A DNA stretch of 38,270 nucleotides from JAVBOF01 sp031550915 (GCA_031550915.1 JAVBOF010000047.1:1-38270), one strand, 5' to 3'. Positions 9,235 to 18,127 are shown, counted from the first letter of the stretch. A program made the numbers and translations. Notes: generated by a model not told the origin, from the letters alone.

Positions 9235-9289
9235 ATTAACAATATAGCGGTTCTAGTTAACGAAATTATAATATAGGTGGGTGATTCTT

Positions 9290-10138
9290 TTGCTAAACAA
9301 AGACAAAGAAAAGGAATTGAAGATTTTTGCGGAAAAGATACGCTTAAATGCTTTAAGGTCTATCGGATCGATTGGCGTTGGGCATGTTGGCGGCTCGCTT
9401 TCCGTATGTGATCTCCTAGCCGTCCTTTACAACGGCGTAATGAAATATGATCCCAAAAACCCAAAATGGGAGGGCAGGGATTATCTCGTTATGTCGAAAG
9501 GCCACAGCGGTCCCGGGCTCTACGCGACGCTTGCAATGAAAGGGTTTTTCCCTGTCGATATGCTTGACACGCTGAACCAGTTCGGTACAAATCTTACAAG
9601 CCATTGCGATATGCATAAGACTCCCGGCGTAGACTGTACAACGGGTTCGCTTGGCCAGGGGAGCTCGATGGCTGCCGGTATGGCGCTTGGTTTGAAAAAG
9701 AATGGCTTGCCTAATTATGTATATTTGGTACTTGGTGACGGGGAGATACAGGAAGGCCAGGTTTGGGAAATGGCGTTGTTCGCCGCACACCAAAAGCTGG
9801 ATAACCTCATAGCTTTTGTAGATTACAATAAGCAACAACTTGATGGCTATACGAAGGATATCAACGACCTTGGCGATATTGCGGCCAAGTATGAGGAATT
9901 TGGCTGGTTCGCGCAGAATATTGATGGGCATAACGTTACCGAAATAAACGACGCGATCGAAAAGGCGCAACAAAACAAAGGCAAGCCGAGTATGATCGTT
10001 TTGAATACCATAAAAGGTAAAGGCTGGAGCGGGTCCGAAGGCATATTGAAAAACCACAGCATGACGTTTTTAAAGGAAGATTTTGAAAAAGCGTCTGCGG
10101 AAATATCCGCGAAGATCGCCGGGCTTGAAAAAGCTTGA
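9290..10138 (+). CDS. Transketolase, N-terminal (TPP-binding) subunit
   Basis: The 282-residue N-terminal half of transketolase, which transfers two-carbon ketol units in the pentose phosphate pathway. It carries the TPP-binding GDGE...N motif (LGDGEIQEGQVWE, then VDYN) and the conserved segments HVGGSLS, SKGHSGPGLYA and GSLGQG. TTG at 9290 is chosen because AGGTGG lies 9 bases upstream; a GTG at 9281 in the same frame is embedded in that site. The pyrimidine-binding half is encoded separately just downstream, the split arrangement common in Clostridia and archaea. Both halves are needed for activity. Confidence 0.94.
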   Translation: MLNKDKEKELKIFAEKIRLNALRSIGSIGVGHVGGSLSVCDLLAVLYNGVMKYDPKNPKWEGRDYLVMSKGHSGPGLYATLAMKGFFPVDMLDTLNQFGTNLTSHCDMHKTPGVDCTTGSLGQGSSMAAGMALGLKKNGLPNYVYLVLGDGEIQEGQVWEMALFAAHQKLDNLIAFVDYNKQQLDGYTKDINDLGDIAAKYEEFGWFAQNIDGHNVTEINDAIEKAQQNKGKPSMIVLNTIKGKGWSGSEGILKNHSMTFLKEDFEKASAEISAKIAGLEKA

Positions 10139-10168
10139 CCAATTATTAAGTAATGGATGGTGAAACAT

Positions 10169-11137
10169 ATGGCTTACAATATATATGATGTAATAGAAAT
10201 CGGCAAGGATGAAATGCGCGGGGTGTTGGGCGCAAAGCTTTTAGAACTGGGCAAAAAGAATAAAGACGTCATGATTCTTGATGCTGACCTGATGGGAGCA
10301 TCCGGCATTGAGAAGCTGGTAAAAGATCTTCCGGATCAGGTGATCAACTGCGGAATTCAGGAAGCGAATATGATGGGTGTAGCCGCAGGACTAAGCCTTA
10401 TGGGAAAGATACCGTTCGCGCATACGTTTGCTCCGTTTGCTACCCGCAGGGCGTTTGACCAAAACTTCCTTTCGATAGGCTATGCAAAACAGAACGTCAA
10501 GATATTGGCGACCGATCCGGGCGTGTATGCGGAATTGAACGGCGGCACCCATATGCCTTTTGAAGATATGGGAATAATGCGTAACATTCCGGACGCAACG
10601 ATAATAGAGCCGACGGATACCGAGGTTTTGGCGGGGATATTTGACGAGGTCGCATCGACTTACGGGCTAACATACCTTAGACTCGTCCGTAGAAATGCTG
10701 CGCAGGTCTATAAACCCGGTAATACATTCAAAATCGGAAAGGCTAACCTTATCCGCGAAGGAAAAGATGTAGCGATAATAGCTATGGGTATCTGCGTTTC
10801 CGAAGCTTTAAAAGCTGCGAATATATTAAAAGGACAGAATATATCCGCATCGATACTCGATATGTTTACACTTAAGCCGATAGACCGCAAAGCAATTGTT
10901 GAACAGGCGAAAATAGCCGGCTGCGTTGTGACAGCGGAGAACCACAACGTTGTCAACGGGCTTGGTTCGGCTGTGGCGGAGGTGTTGAGTGAGGATTGCC
11001 CGACGCCGCTTGTAAGGGTTGGAATACAGGATGAATTTGGACAGGTAGGCAAAAAAGAAAAGCTTATGGATTATTATGGCATGGATGCGAACGCAATTGT
11101 GGAAGCAGCCAAAAAAGCCATTGCTAAAAAGGCATAA
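10169..11137 (+). CDS. Transketolase, C-terminal subunit
   Basis: The 322-residue C-terminal half of a two-subunit transketolase, holding the pyrimidine-binding domain and the C-terminal domain. The catalytic glutamate is in CGIQEANMMGVAAGL, and the FAPFATRRAFDQ and AENHNVVNGLGSAVAE segments are typical of transketolase rather than DXP synthase. Two in-frame ATGs exist, at 10157 and 10169. The later one is preferred because GGTGA lies five bases before it. It is 30 bases downstream of the N-terminal subunit and ends just before a strong hairpin terminator. Confidence 0.94.
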   Translation: MAYNIYDVIEIGKDEMRGVLGAKLLELGKKNKDVMILDADLMGASGIEKLVKDLPDQVINCGIQEANMMGVAAGLSLMGKIPFAHTFAPFATRRAFDQNFLSIGYAKQNVKILATDPGVYAELNGGTHMPFEDMGIMRNIPDATIIEPTDTEVLAGIFDEVASTYGLTYLRLVRRNAAQVYKPGNTFKIGKANLIREGKDVAIIAMGICVSEALKAANILKGQNISASILDMFTLKPIDRKAIVEQAKIAGCVVTAENHNVVNGLGSAVAEVLSEDCPTPLVRVGIQDEFGQVGKKEKLMDYYGMDANAIVEAAKKAIAKKA

Positions 11138-11190
11138 CGTAAAGCAATATCAGCAAAAAGCCACGCTAGATCAATCAAATAGTCAATTAA

Positions 11191-11219
11191 AAAGAACCAT
11201 GAAAGCTTCATGGTTCTTT
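11191..11219. terminator. Bidirectional terminator between transketolase and the beta-CASP gene
   Basis: A perfect 13-base inverted repeat (11191-11203 and 11207-11219) with a 3-base loop. A-rich sequence precedes it and T-rich sequence follows, so it can stop both convergent transcripts. The genes end at 11137 (plus) and 11235 (minus). Confidence 0.85.
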
Positions 11220-11234
11220 CCATATTTACTATAA

Positions 11235-12839
11235 TCAACCGGCGTGTTTCTTCTGCAGCAAAGCCAATTCTTTAGCCAGTGCATCCAAACGCGCGGCGTT
11301 TTCTGAAGGCAGCCCGTGTTTTGCGGATTCCGCCTGATGAACCATTGCTGCTATCTTTTCCAGCATATCCTCCAGCATCTCGTCGCCAGCTGTGGACACC
11401 ATTAATTCTTCCTCCGGGGCGGCTTTTGTTATAATCATACCGATCGGATCAAATATATCGAAAGCAGAAGGGATAAAAACATCCAGTCCGAGCTCGGTTT
11501 CGATAAGATCTTTCAGGCTTGTGCAGGATGCGGTTTCCCCATGGATCAAGAATACCTTTTTTGCTGATGCCTTCATATGTCTGACCCACTCCAGGAGCCC
11601 GTAGCGGTCGGCGTGCCCGCTGAAACCTTCTATGCGCTTGATATGGGCATTGATATTTATCTCCTCGCCAAATAACTTTACTTTTTTTGCGCCATCGAGT
11701 ATAGACCTGCCTAATGTACCTACAGCTTGATACCCAACGAAGAGGATAGTGGAATCGTTTCTCCAAAGGTTGTGTTTAAGATGATGCTTTATCCTTCCTG
11801 CTTCACACATACCGCTGGAAGAGATGATTATCTTCGGCCCGGGGATATCATTAATATGCTTGGATTGTTCGGCCGTAGTCGCTATAAAAAGTGTATCGAA
11901 AAGCAGTGGATCAACGCCCTTATTGATAAGTGACATGGCTTCTTCGTCATAATAGTGTACAGCCATTTGCTTGAAAATGTTTGTCGCTTCTATTCCCAGT
12001 GGACTATCGATATATACCGGAATGGTCGGCCATCCGGATACCTCCTTGTTTTGGATGATCTCCCTAAGATAGTAAAGCATCTCTTGGGTGCGTCCGACCG
12101 CGAAGGAGGGGATGACGAGATTTCCGCCCCTGTCAAACGTGGTTTTGATCGCATCGATAAGCAATTGCTTTTTATTGTTTGTTTCGCGATGCTCTCTATC
12201 ACCGTAGGTGCTTTCCATAATGACAAAATCCGCTTCGTCGACATACGAAGGATCCTTGATCAGCGGCCTGTCACTTGTGCCTATATCTCCGGAAAAGACT
12301 ATTTTACGTTTCTCGCCGCCTTCTTCAAGCCAAATTTCCAGCGAAGCGGAGCCAAGCATATGCCCGACATCCCGGAAACGCAGCTTTATACCGGGTAACG
12401 GTTCGATGATATCGTCATAATTGTGTCCCACAAACAGCTTTAAGCAATCCCTGGCGTCTTGCGCCGTATAAATCGGCTCTACCGGTGGTTTCCCAGCGCG
12501 CTCCCTTTTTCGGTTCTGCCATTCGGTTTCAGATTCCTGAATGTGTCCGCTATCCGGCAGCATTATTTCGCACAGCTTCTTTGTCGCGCCCGTGCAATGA
12601 ATAGAGCCCGAAAAACCTCGCTTTGCAAGCAACGGTATCCTGCCGGTGTGGTCTATATGTGCATGGGTCAAAACGACCGCATCGATATCCTTCGGATCGA
12701 AAAAAGCAAATTCATTGGTAGCAGAGGCATCCTTGCCCTGAAACATTCCGCAATCGACTATCAAAGTCTTGCCGCCTGCTTCCAAAAGGGTACAGGAGCC
12801 AGTAACACTTTTAGTTGCGCCTAGAAATTCAATTTTCAT
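11235..12839 (-). CDS. Beta-CASP metallo-beta-lactamase-fold ribonuclease (YSH1 type)
   Basis: A 534-residue metallo-beta-lactamase-fold protein of the beta-CASP group related to mRNA 3'-end processing nucleases. The zinc signature HAHIDHTG lies near residues 55-63, FSGDIG and the MESTYGDR segment follow, and a C-terminal RMMBL-type region contains FSGHAD and HGE. The open frame extends about 90 codons upstream, but ATG at 12839 has GGAGG at the proper distance and gives the canonical opening MKIEFLGA. It lies 14 bases after the M20 peptidase on the same strand. An exo- or endoribonuclease role is inferred from the family; the RNA target is unknown. Confidence 0.92.
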   Translation of the reverse strand: MKIEFLGATKSVTGSCTLLEAGGKTLIVDCGMFQGKDASATNEFAFFDPKDIDAVVLTHAHIDHTGRIPLLAKRGFSGSIHCTGATKKLCEIMLPDSGHIQESETEWQNRKRERAGKPPVEPIYTAQDARDCLKLFVGHNYDDIIEPLPGIKLRFRDVGHMLGSASLEIWLEEGGEKRKIVFSGDIGTSDRPLIKDPSYVDEADFVIMESTYGDREHRETNNKKQLLIDAIKTTFDRGGNLVIPSFAVGRTQEMLYYLREIIQNKEVSGWPTIPVYIDSPLGIEATNIFKQMAVHYYDEEAMSLINKGVDPLLFDTLFIATTAEQSKHINDIPGPKIIISSSGMCEAGRIKHHLKHNLWRNDSTILFVGYQAVGTLGRSILDGAKKVKLFGEEININAHIKRIEGFSGHADRYGLLEWVRHMKASAKKVFLIHGETASCTSLKDLIETELGLDVFIPSAFDIFDPIGMIITKAAPEEELMVSTAGDEMLEDMLEKIAAMVHQAESAKHGLPSENAARLDALAKELALLQKKHAG

Positions 12840-12853
12840 AATTACCTCCGTGA

Positions 12854-14308
12854 TTAAAGGGGTTGATCCCCAGAAACTCTTTTTAATAGCTCTACAAAAA
12901 ATATTGCGCCTTGCCGCAGGCTGGATACTTCCAGTCTTTCGTTCGTGCCGTGTATACCGCCGATATCCCTGGCGAGTGAAGGAAATGGCGAAAACCTGCA
13001 AACACAATTGCAAAGAGGCTCGAACAAGCGGCTGTCGGTGGACACTATTGTCATAGCGGGCGCGGCTACGCATCCCTGCAGGGCGACTGACGCGGCCTCC
13101 TTGACACATTTAAAACCAAAGGAGTCCATCGAAGATACTTTACTTGCTTCCGAAGCGTTTAATATCTCAATATTATAGCCCTCTCCAATGATCGATACCA
13201 GTCTTTGTTTGACAGATCCAATATCTTCTCCAGGCAGCATCCTGCAATTTACTATAGCTTCCGCCTTCTGGGGTAGAATATTCGCCTTCACACTGCCCTG
13301 AAGCATTGTAATTGCGGCAGTAGTTGAAAACATCGCCCTTCCTAGCGGCGTTCTGCACAGATAGTTTAACACTAATCGCCCGAAAACCGGCAGGTTTGCG
13401 CCGTATATATTCAGCGGAAAACGCATATAGGGGGAAAGCTGTTCCGTCATAGCTTTTGTCAAACCGATATAATGCCGGGGAAAGCCATTCTTTTCAATAT
13501 TCTCTATGGCTTTTGCCAATCGAACGACCGCACCGTTTGCGGGCGGCATACTGGAATGTCCTCCGTTAGATACAGCCGTGATTTTAACCTCGGCATAACC
13601 CTTTTCCGCAAGGCCTATTAAAGCGGCTTTTTCCTTTATGCCAAAATTATTGCCGTCATAAATGGACATACCTTCGTCCAGTACCAGTTCAAATTCCATA
13701 CCGCGCTGCTTGCATAGCTCGGCTATGGCAACAGCCCCCTTTTCAATTGGCAACTCCTCATCATGCCCCAGGGCAATGTAAATATCGCGCGAAGGCTCAA
13801 AGCCTTTGTCAATGAGATATTCCAGGGATTCGAATATACAGACGAGCTGCCCCTTCATATCCAAAGTACCGCGGCCCCATATATATCCACCTTCTATTAT
13901 ACCGCCGAACGGATCATGCTTCCAATCGGTTTCAGTACCCTCGTTTATAGGTACGACGTCCAAATGTGCCATAAGCAAAACAGGCTTTTCACTGCTGCCC
14001 GTTTCCCAACGATAGAGCAATGAATGATCTTCTATAGTTTCAACTTTGAATTTTTGATGTAGCATAGGATAGCTATCGCGCAGATATCCATGGAATAACG
14101 GAAATTCATCTGCGCAGCTTTCGTGCGCGGATATCGTTTTGAAGCATATCGCGCCGGAAAGTTTTTTTGCCAAACCATCTTCATCGATATCATTATATTC
14201 CGCAGGGATACATGCTATGGATTCTTTTTTAACTGAAGCCGTGGCACGATACACCAATAACGCCAATACAGCCACGATAAGAATGATCAATATGATATAT
14301 AAGGCCAT
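12854..14308 (-). CDS. M20-family metallopeptidase (PM20D1/carboxypeptidase S-like), membrane-anchored
   Basis: A 484-residue M20 zinc peptidase. The N-terminal 20 residues form one hydrophobic segment, probably a signal anchor. Metal ligands and catalytic residues are visible in MAHLDVVP, GRGTLDMKG and GHDEE, and the dimerisation/lid domain follows (SNGGHSSMPP). Length and motif order match the carboxypeptidase S/PM20D1 group, which acts on peptides or N-acyl amino acids. ATG at 14308 has AGGAGG upstream. It shares a strand with the beta-CASP gene 14 bases downstream. The substrate is uncertain. Confidence 0.9.
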   Translation of the reverse strand: MALYIILIILIVAVLALLVYRATASVKKESIACIPAEYNDIDEDGLAKKLSGAICFKTISAHESCADEFPLFHGYLRDSYPMLHQKFKVETIEDHSLLYRWETGSSEKPVLLMAHLDVVPINEGTETDWKHDPFGGIIEGGYIWGRGTLDMKGQLVCIFESLEYLIDKGFEPSRDIYIALGHDEELPIEKGAVAIAELCKQRGMEFELVLDEGMSIYDGNNFGIKEKAALIGLAEKGYAEVKITAVSNGGHSSMPPANGAVVRLAKAIENIEKNGFPRHYIGLTKAMTEQLSPYMRFPLNIYGANLPVFGRLVLNYLCRTPLGRAMFSTTAAITMLQGSVKANILPQKAEAIVNCRMLPGEDIGSVKQRLVSIIGEGYNIEILNASEASKVSSMDSFGFKCVKEAASVALQGCVAAPAMTIVSTDSRLFEPLCNCVCRFSPFPSLARDIGGIHGTNERLEVSSLRQGAIFFVELLKRVSGDQPL

Positions 14309-14330
14309 AAAACCTCCTACGCCATATAAT

Positions 14331-14350
14331 AAACGGCTATAAAGCCGTTT
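14331..14350 (-). terminator. Probable weak terminator after the amino acid ABC genes
   Basis: An 8-base inverted repeat, AAACGGCT and AGCCGTTT, with a 4-base loop. On the minus strand it is followed by a T- and A-rich tract. It lies between the end of the ATPase gene (14422) and the start of the M20 peptidase (14308) and may allow partial readthrough. Confidence 0.45.
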
Positions 14351-14421
14351 TACATAAAGCCTTCGTGATTATACCGCTTCGGGTTCAGGCCTTATTTTTA
14401 TAGACAGGTAAGTCTTCGTTA

Positions 14422-15153
14422 TCAAACCGAAAGCAAAACCTTACCAAGAAAATCCTTGGTCCTCTGGTTCTGCGGATTTCCAAATACATTTTCCGGAGGC
14501 CCTTCTTCCGCAATGATACCCTCGTCCATAAACAACACGCGGGATCCGACGTTACGCGCAAAGCCCATCTCGTGTGTCACCACGACCATAGTCATACCTT
14601 CGGCAACAAGGCTTCGCATAACATCCAAAACCTCGCCGATCATCTCCGGATCCAACGATGAAGTCGGCTCGTCAAAGAGCATGACATCCGGCTCCATTGC
14701 CATGGCGCGCACTATCGCTATCCTTTGCTGTTGGCCTCCGGAAAGCATTTTCGGATATGCTTTTATCTTATCGTAAAGCCCGACCCTCTTAAGAAGTTTT
14801 TCCGCGTTGGCTTCGGCTTCACTCCGGGAGAGCCTTTTAACTTTTATAGGTGCCAAAGTCAGGTTTTCAAGAATGCTGAGGTGGGGAAACAGGTTGAATT
14901 GCTGAAAAACCATACCCATCTTCTGCCTGTGGATGTTGATATCGACGTTCTTATCCGTTATATTCGTTCCTTCGAATATTATATTGCCATGCGTAGGTAT
15001 CTCCAAAAGGTTGAGGCAGCGCAAAAACGTGCTTTTGCCGCTCCCGCTTGGGCCGATAACAACGACGACTTCACCTTGAGTTACTTCTGTAGTAATACCT
15101 TTAAGTACTTCGAGTTTATCAAAATGTTTATGCAAATCTTCTACCCTGATCAT
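14422..15153 (-). CDS. Polar amino acid ABC transporter ATP-binding protein (GlnQ/HisP type)
   Basis: A 243-residue ABC ATPase that powers amino acid uptake from the cytoplasmic face of the membrane. It has Walker A GPSGSGKS (about residues 33-40), Q-loop QQFNLFPH, signature LSGGQQQR (about 138), Walker B VMLFDEPTS (about 160) and the switch histidine in VVVTHEMGFA. The close match to the PAAT group points to glutamine, histidine or a related polar amino acid. AAGGAGG precedes the ATG at 15153. Its start overlaps the end of the permease by 26 bases. No substrate-binding protein is encoded nearby. Confidence 0.95.
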   Translation of the reverse strand: MIRVEDLHKHFDKLEVLKGITTEVTQGEVVVVIGPSGSGKSTFLRCLNLLEIPTHGNIIFEGTNITDKNVDINIHRQKMGMVFQQFNLFPHLSILENLTLAPIKVKRLSRSEAEANAEKLLKRVGLYDKIKAYPKMLSGGQQQRIAIVRAMAMEPDVMLFDEPTSSLDPEMIGEVLDVMRSLVAEGMTMVVVTHEMGFARNVGSRVLFMDEGIIAEEGPPENVFGNPQNQRTKDFLGKVLLSV

Positions 15154-15817
15154 CCGGCCTCATCCTCCTTTCAACCTTGTTCATTACCCTCGATAGTATG
15201 AATGTCATAATAAAATAGATAACTGCTGAAGTTAACAGTGGGGTCCAGGGATCAAATGTAGCGGCTTTGATATAAATGGCGCTTGTCATGAGCTCCATAT
15301 AGCCTATAGCATAGCATAGAGAGGATTCCTTTATAATAACTATGAATTCGTTGCCGAGCGCCGGGAGAATGTTTCGAACGGCCTGCGGCAATATGATACG
15401 CCACATCGTTAGCGAGTAGGACATACCCAGAGACCGCGCCGCTTCCGTCTGCCCTTTATCTACGGATTGGATGCCGGAACGCATTATTTCCGCCACATAT
15501 GCGCCGCTGTTTAGTGAAAGAGTGATTATTGCCGCCAGAAGCATATCGGCGCCTTTCCCAAGGAAAGGCCAAGAAGGCAAAGTTAACGCGATACCGAATA
15601 TTAGAAGCTGCACGAGCATTGGAGTGCCCCGAAACACCTCGATATATATATTTGATACTATCCTGAGTATCCAGAATCTGGACAGTTTAAGAATACAGAA
15701 TAGCGTTCCTATAATACTTCCGAAAACTACGGAAATTGCCGAAATGATCAATGTCATACCTGCCGCTCTTAGCATTGTTGGCAAATAGTTTTCGACAAAT
15801 ACGATAAAATCCTCCAT
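15128..15817 (-). CDS. Polar amino acid ABC transporter permease (GlnP/HisM type)
   Basis: A 229-residue inner-membrane permease with about five hydrophobic segments and the His/Glu/Gln/Arg/opine family signature. The EAA loop that docks the ATPase is visible as EAARSLGMS followed by WRIILPQAVRNILPALGNEF. EVFRGTPMLVQL is typical of this family. The ATG at 15817 has AAAGGAGG upstream and a strong promoter at 15864-15892. It is translated just before the ATPase with overlapping ends. The binding protein that would give specificity is missing here, so the substrate remains open. Confidence 0.94.
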   Translation of the reverse strand: MEDFIVFVENYLPTMLRAAGMTLIISAISVVFGSIIGTLFCILKLSRFWILRIVSNIYIEVFRGTPMLVQLLIFGIALTLPSWPFLGKGADMLLAAIITLSLNSGAYVAEIMRSGIQSVDKGQTEAARSLGMSYSLTMWRIILPQAVRNILPALGNEFIVIIKESSLCYAIGYMELMTSAIYIKAATFDPWTPLLTSAVIYFIMTFILSRVMNKVERRMRPDDQGRRFA

Positions 15818-15842
15818 CCGACGCCTCCTTTAATTAAAATCC

Positions 15843-15856
15843 TATGCATATGCATA
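15843..15856. repeat. 14-base perfect palindrome just downstream of the permease promoter
   Basis: TATGCATATGCATA is fully self-complementary and lies about 8 to 20 bases downstream of the predicted -10 element of the permease promoter. That position would suit a repressor operator. No regulator is assigned. Confidence 0.5.
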
Positions 15857-15863
15857 TAAATCA

Positions 15864-15892
15864 ATTATACTTGCGGCGCTATGTATGCGCAA
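15864..15892 (-). promoter_or_regulatory. Predicted sigma-A promoter for the amino acid ABC operon
   Basis: On the minus strand TTGCGC (15887-15892) and a perfect TATAAT (15864-15869) are 17 bases apart. A 14-base palindrome lies just downstream, before the permease start at 15817. Confidence 0.65.
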
Positions 15893-15905
15893 CAGAATTA
15901 TTGCG

Positions 15906-15929
15906 AAGCTTTTTGGGAATAAAAAGCTT
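15906..15929. repeat. Inverted repeat upstream of ywmB
   Basis: AAGCTTTTT (15906-15914) and AAAAAGCTT (15921-15929) are a perfect 9-base inverted repeat with a 6-base spacer. It lies in the divergent region between the ABC operon and ywmB and could be an operator or leader hairpin. Confidence 0.4.
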
Positions 15930-15979
15930 TTATGGCGTCAATAATTACTTTGAAACTCAATTTGTTATGTGGAGTGGAT

Positions 15980-16543
15980 ATGAAAAAACTGATTGCCTTG
16001 GTTTTGCTGTTTCAGGTGCTGATATCAACACAGGCTTCGGTATGCGGTACACTTGAAGGCGCCTTAAAGCAGCAAAATTTAGATATGATGGAATGGCGGT
16101 TGGACGCAAACGCGAAAATAAATACCGCGGAAGACGCTGAATCTATCGCAAGTGTTTTGGGTAGAAATGAAGGCCTTAAAATGGTGCTGGCAGCCGATGG
16201 CTTGCGTGTTGTATATACCGAGCAGGGCAGTGGTCCTGCAGAAGAACGATACAAAAAGATAAAAAAAGCATTTTCTTTATTGGAACACTCAAGGGTCAGT
16301 ATAGCGTATATTTGCACGTCAAAGGTCAAGATCGACCCGCAATATATACTGGCAAATGCCGGAGGTATCGAAAGGTTTTCGTCAGACGACGGTCTGGTAC
16401 AGACCTCAAGCGGATATAACAGTTCGCTTGGCGAAGCATTCGAATGCGGAGGTGAGTTATCCAATATGCAAGCCGCATGCATAGATAAAGACGGGGCTTA
16501 TATTTTGGTATTGGCCCACCCTGCAATACTGTTCGAATACTGA
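15980..16543 (+). CDS. ywmB: YwmB-family protein (TATA-box-binding-like fold), secreted
   Basis: A 187-residue protein with a hydrophobic N-terminal signal (about residues 3-20). The rest fits the YwmB/DUF1779 family, whose structure resembles the TATA-box-binding fold but whose role is unknown. The strongest support is position: ywmB directly precedes murA in Bacillus, and a murA homologue follows here about 140 bases downstream. ATG at 15980 is chosen over the upstream ATG at 15932 because it starts the signal peptide and has GTGGAG before it. The product is slightly shorter than Bacillus YwmB. Family assignment rests on weak sequence memory plus context. Confidence 0.7.
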   Translation: MKKLIALVLLFQVLISTQASVCGTLEGALKQQNLDMMEWRLDANAKINTAEDAESIASVLGRNEGLKMVLAADGLRVVYTEQGSGPAEERYKKIKKAFSLLEHSRVSIAYICTSKVKIDPQYILANAGGIERFSSDDGLVQTSSGYNSSLGEAFECGGELSNMQAACIDKDGAYILVLAHPAILFEY

Positions 16544-16685
16544 CTCGGACAATAACAAAAACCTCGGAGCATGAGTTTTACCGCTACGGTTTATAGGCAT
16601 AAATACTTTATTTTACAAACATTTTTTGCGCCCCGCGGGGTAATAATATCAATAAATAGAATGTTTCAGCAAACGGGGGTACGGA

Positions 16686-17999
16686 TTGAACGCTTTTTAC
16701 ATAAGGAAAAGCCCTCCTCTGCAGGGCACCATTAGGATAAACACAGCCAAAAACACGATTTTACCGCTGATGGCGGCGACCTTACTGACGGATGATGAGA
16801 TTATTTTAGAGGACATACCGGTGCTCGAGGATGTTAATTCCATGCGCGAGATATTGGCTTATATGGGTAAGCGGATAAGCCATACTAACCACAGGCTGGT
16901 TATAAACCATGGAAGTGGCGGAACAAATAACCTTCCAGAAAGTGTGACGAGCAAATTGCGCGCATCGCTTTTGGTATTGGGGCCGAGCCTTGCTAGAAGC
17001 AGGCAGCTACATATTGCTATGCCCGGCGGATGTGAGATCGGCACACGCCCGATAGATCTGCATATAGCGGGATTCAAGGCGCTTGGAGCGGATATAGAGG
17101 TACGCGGCGGTTTTATCATGTTTAATGGCAACCGTATGCATAGTTGTAAGATATATCTGCCATTTCCAAGCGTAGGTGCTACTCAAAACCTCATTATGGC
17201 TTCCGTGCTGGCCGATGGCATAACGACTATTCAAAACGCCGCGGCCGAACCGGAGATTGCCGACCTAGCGAATTTTCTTTGCAGGATGGGAGCGAATGTA
17301 TCCGGCGGAGGATCGCGAACGGTAGTTATCGAAGGCGTTAGCAAGCTTCATGGGACGTCGTACCTGCCCATTTCAGACAGGATCGAAGCAGGCACTTTTA
17401 TGATAGCCTGCGCCATGACCGGGGGCGATATGGTTCTGCACAACGCTAACGCAAAGCATCTTATGCCTCTGATCGGTAAGCTTGAACAGGCGGGAGCGGA
17501 TATACGCGCTTATCCGAAAAGCCTTCGGATAATAGCTCCCAAAAACCTTTCCGGGCTTGATATCACGTCGATGCCATACCCAGGATTCCCAACGGACCTG
17601 CAGTCACAGGCGATGGCCATGTGCATCTATGCGCAGGGTACAAGCAGTATAGTAGAAACAGTTTTTGAGAACCGGTTCCGCCATGTCGAACTCTTTAAAC
17701 GTATGGGCGCGGATATACAGGTGCAAGGCCGGAATGCGATAATAAACGGGGTCAAATCGATGACTGGTATAGTAGCGGAAGCACCTGATCTTCGCGCTGG
17801 AGCGGCGATAGTGCTGGCGGGCCTGCGTGCCGAGGGTGAAACGGTCTTAACAGGCCTTGAGAGGATAGACCGGGGATATGAAAATATTGAAAACCGCCTA
17901 TATAACCTTGGCGCGGAAATCGAAAGAAAGCCGTATCCTGCTTTGGAAGAAGCAGATACAAGGCATATGGTTATGGATATGCATTTTGCTGTTCCATGA
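16686..17999 (+). CDS. murA: UDP-N-acetylglucosamine 1-carboxyvinyltransferase (MurA)
   Basis: MurA transfers enolpyruvate from PEP to UDP-GlcNAc, the first committed step of peptidoglycan synthesis. The 437-residue protein has normal length. The AKN motif near residue 20 matches the catalytic Lys-Asn pair. The active-site cysteine lies in PGGCEIGTRP near residue 116, so the enzyme should be fosfomycin-sensitive by that criterion. The usual glycine of GAKN is replaced (TAKN). The start is TTG at 16686 after a G-rich site. Firmicutes often carry two MurA paralogues; I cannot tell whether this is the main or the second copy. A hairpin terminator follows. Confidence 0.95.
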   Translation: MNAFYIRKSPPLQGTIRINTAKNTILPLMAATLLTDDEIILEDIPVLEDVNSMREILAYMGKRISHTNHRLVINHGSGGTNNLPESVTSKLRASLLVLGPSLARSRQLHIAMPGGCEIGTRPIDLHIAGFKALGADIEVRGGFIMFNGNRMHSCKIYLPFPSVGATQNLIMASVLADGITTIQNAAAEPEIADLANFLCRMGANVSGGGSRTVVIEGVSKLHGTSYLPISDRIEAGTFMIACAMTGGDMVLHNANAKHLMPLIGKLEQAGADIRAYPKSLRIIAPKNLSGLDITSMPYPGFPTDLQSQAMAMCIYAQGTSSIVETVFENRFRHVELFKRMGADIQVQGRNAIINGVKSMTGIVAEAPDLRAGAAIVLAGLRAEGETVLTGLERIDRGYENIENRLYNLGAEIERKPYPALEEADTRHMVMDMHFAVP

Positions 18000-18024
18000 C
18001 ATACCGATGACATAAGCAAATTAA

Positions 18025-18064
18025 AATCAGTAAACTAATATAGTGGTTTATTGATTTTATTTTT
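18025..18064 (+). terminator. Probable terminator after murA
   Basis: An 11-base AT-rich inverted repeat (18025-18035 and 18046-18056, one G-U pair) with a 10-base loop is followed by TTATTTTT. The right arm overlaps the -35 element of the pgk promoter. Confidence 0.55.
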
Positions 18065-18079
18065 ATTGTGGGATAGAAT
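18051..18079 (+). promoter_or_regulatory. Predicted sigma-A promoter for pgk-tpiA-gpmI
   Basis: TTGATT (18051-18056) and TAGAAT (18074-18079) are 17 bases apart, about 50 bases before the pgk start. The -35 element lies in the right arm of the upstream terminator hairpin. Confidence 0.6.
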
Positions 18080-18127
18080 AAATTTTGGATTTAAATAACT
18101 TAAAGAAATACAAAGGAGTGCGGAAAT

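Noticed and set aside
9416..10057. Long minus-strand frame opposite the transketolase N-terminal gene
   Set aside because: It is the complement of a clearly coding gene with full catalytic motifs; the frame has no recognisable domain and no ribosome binding site.
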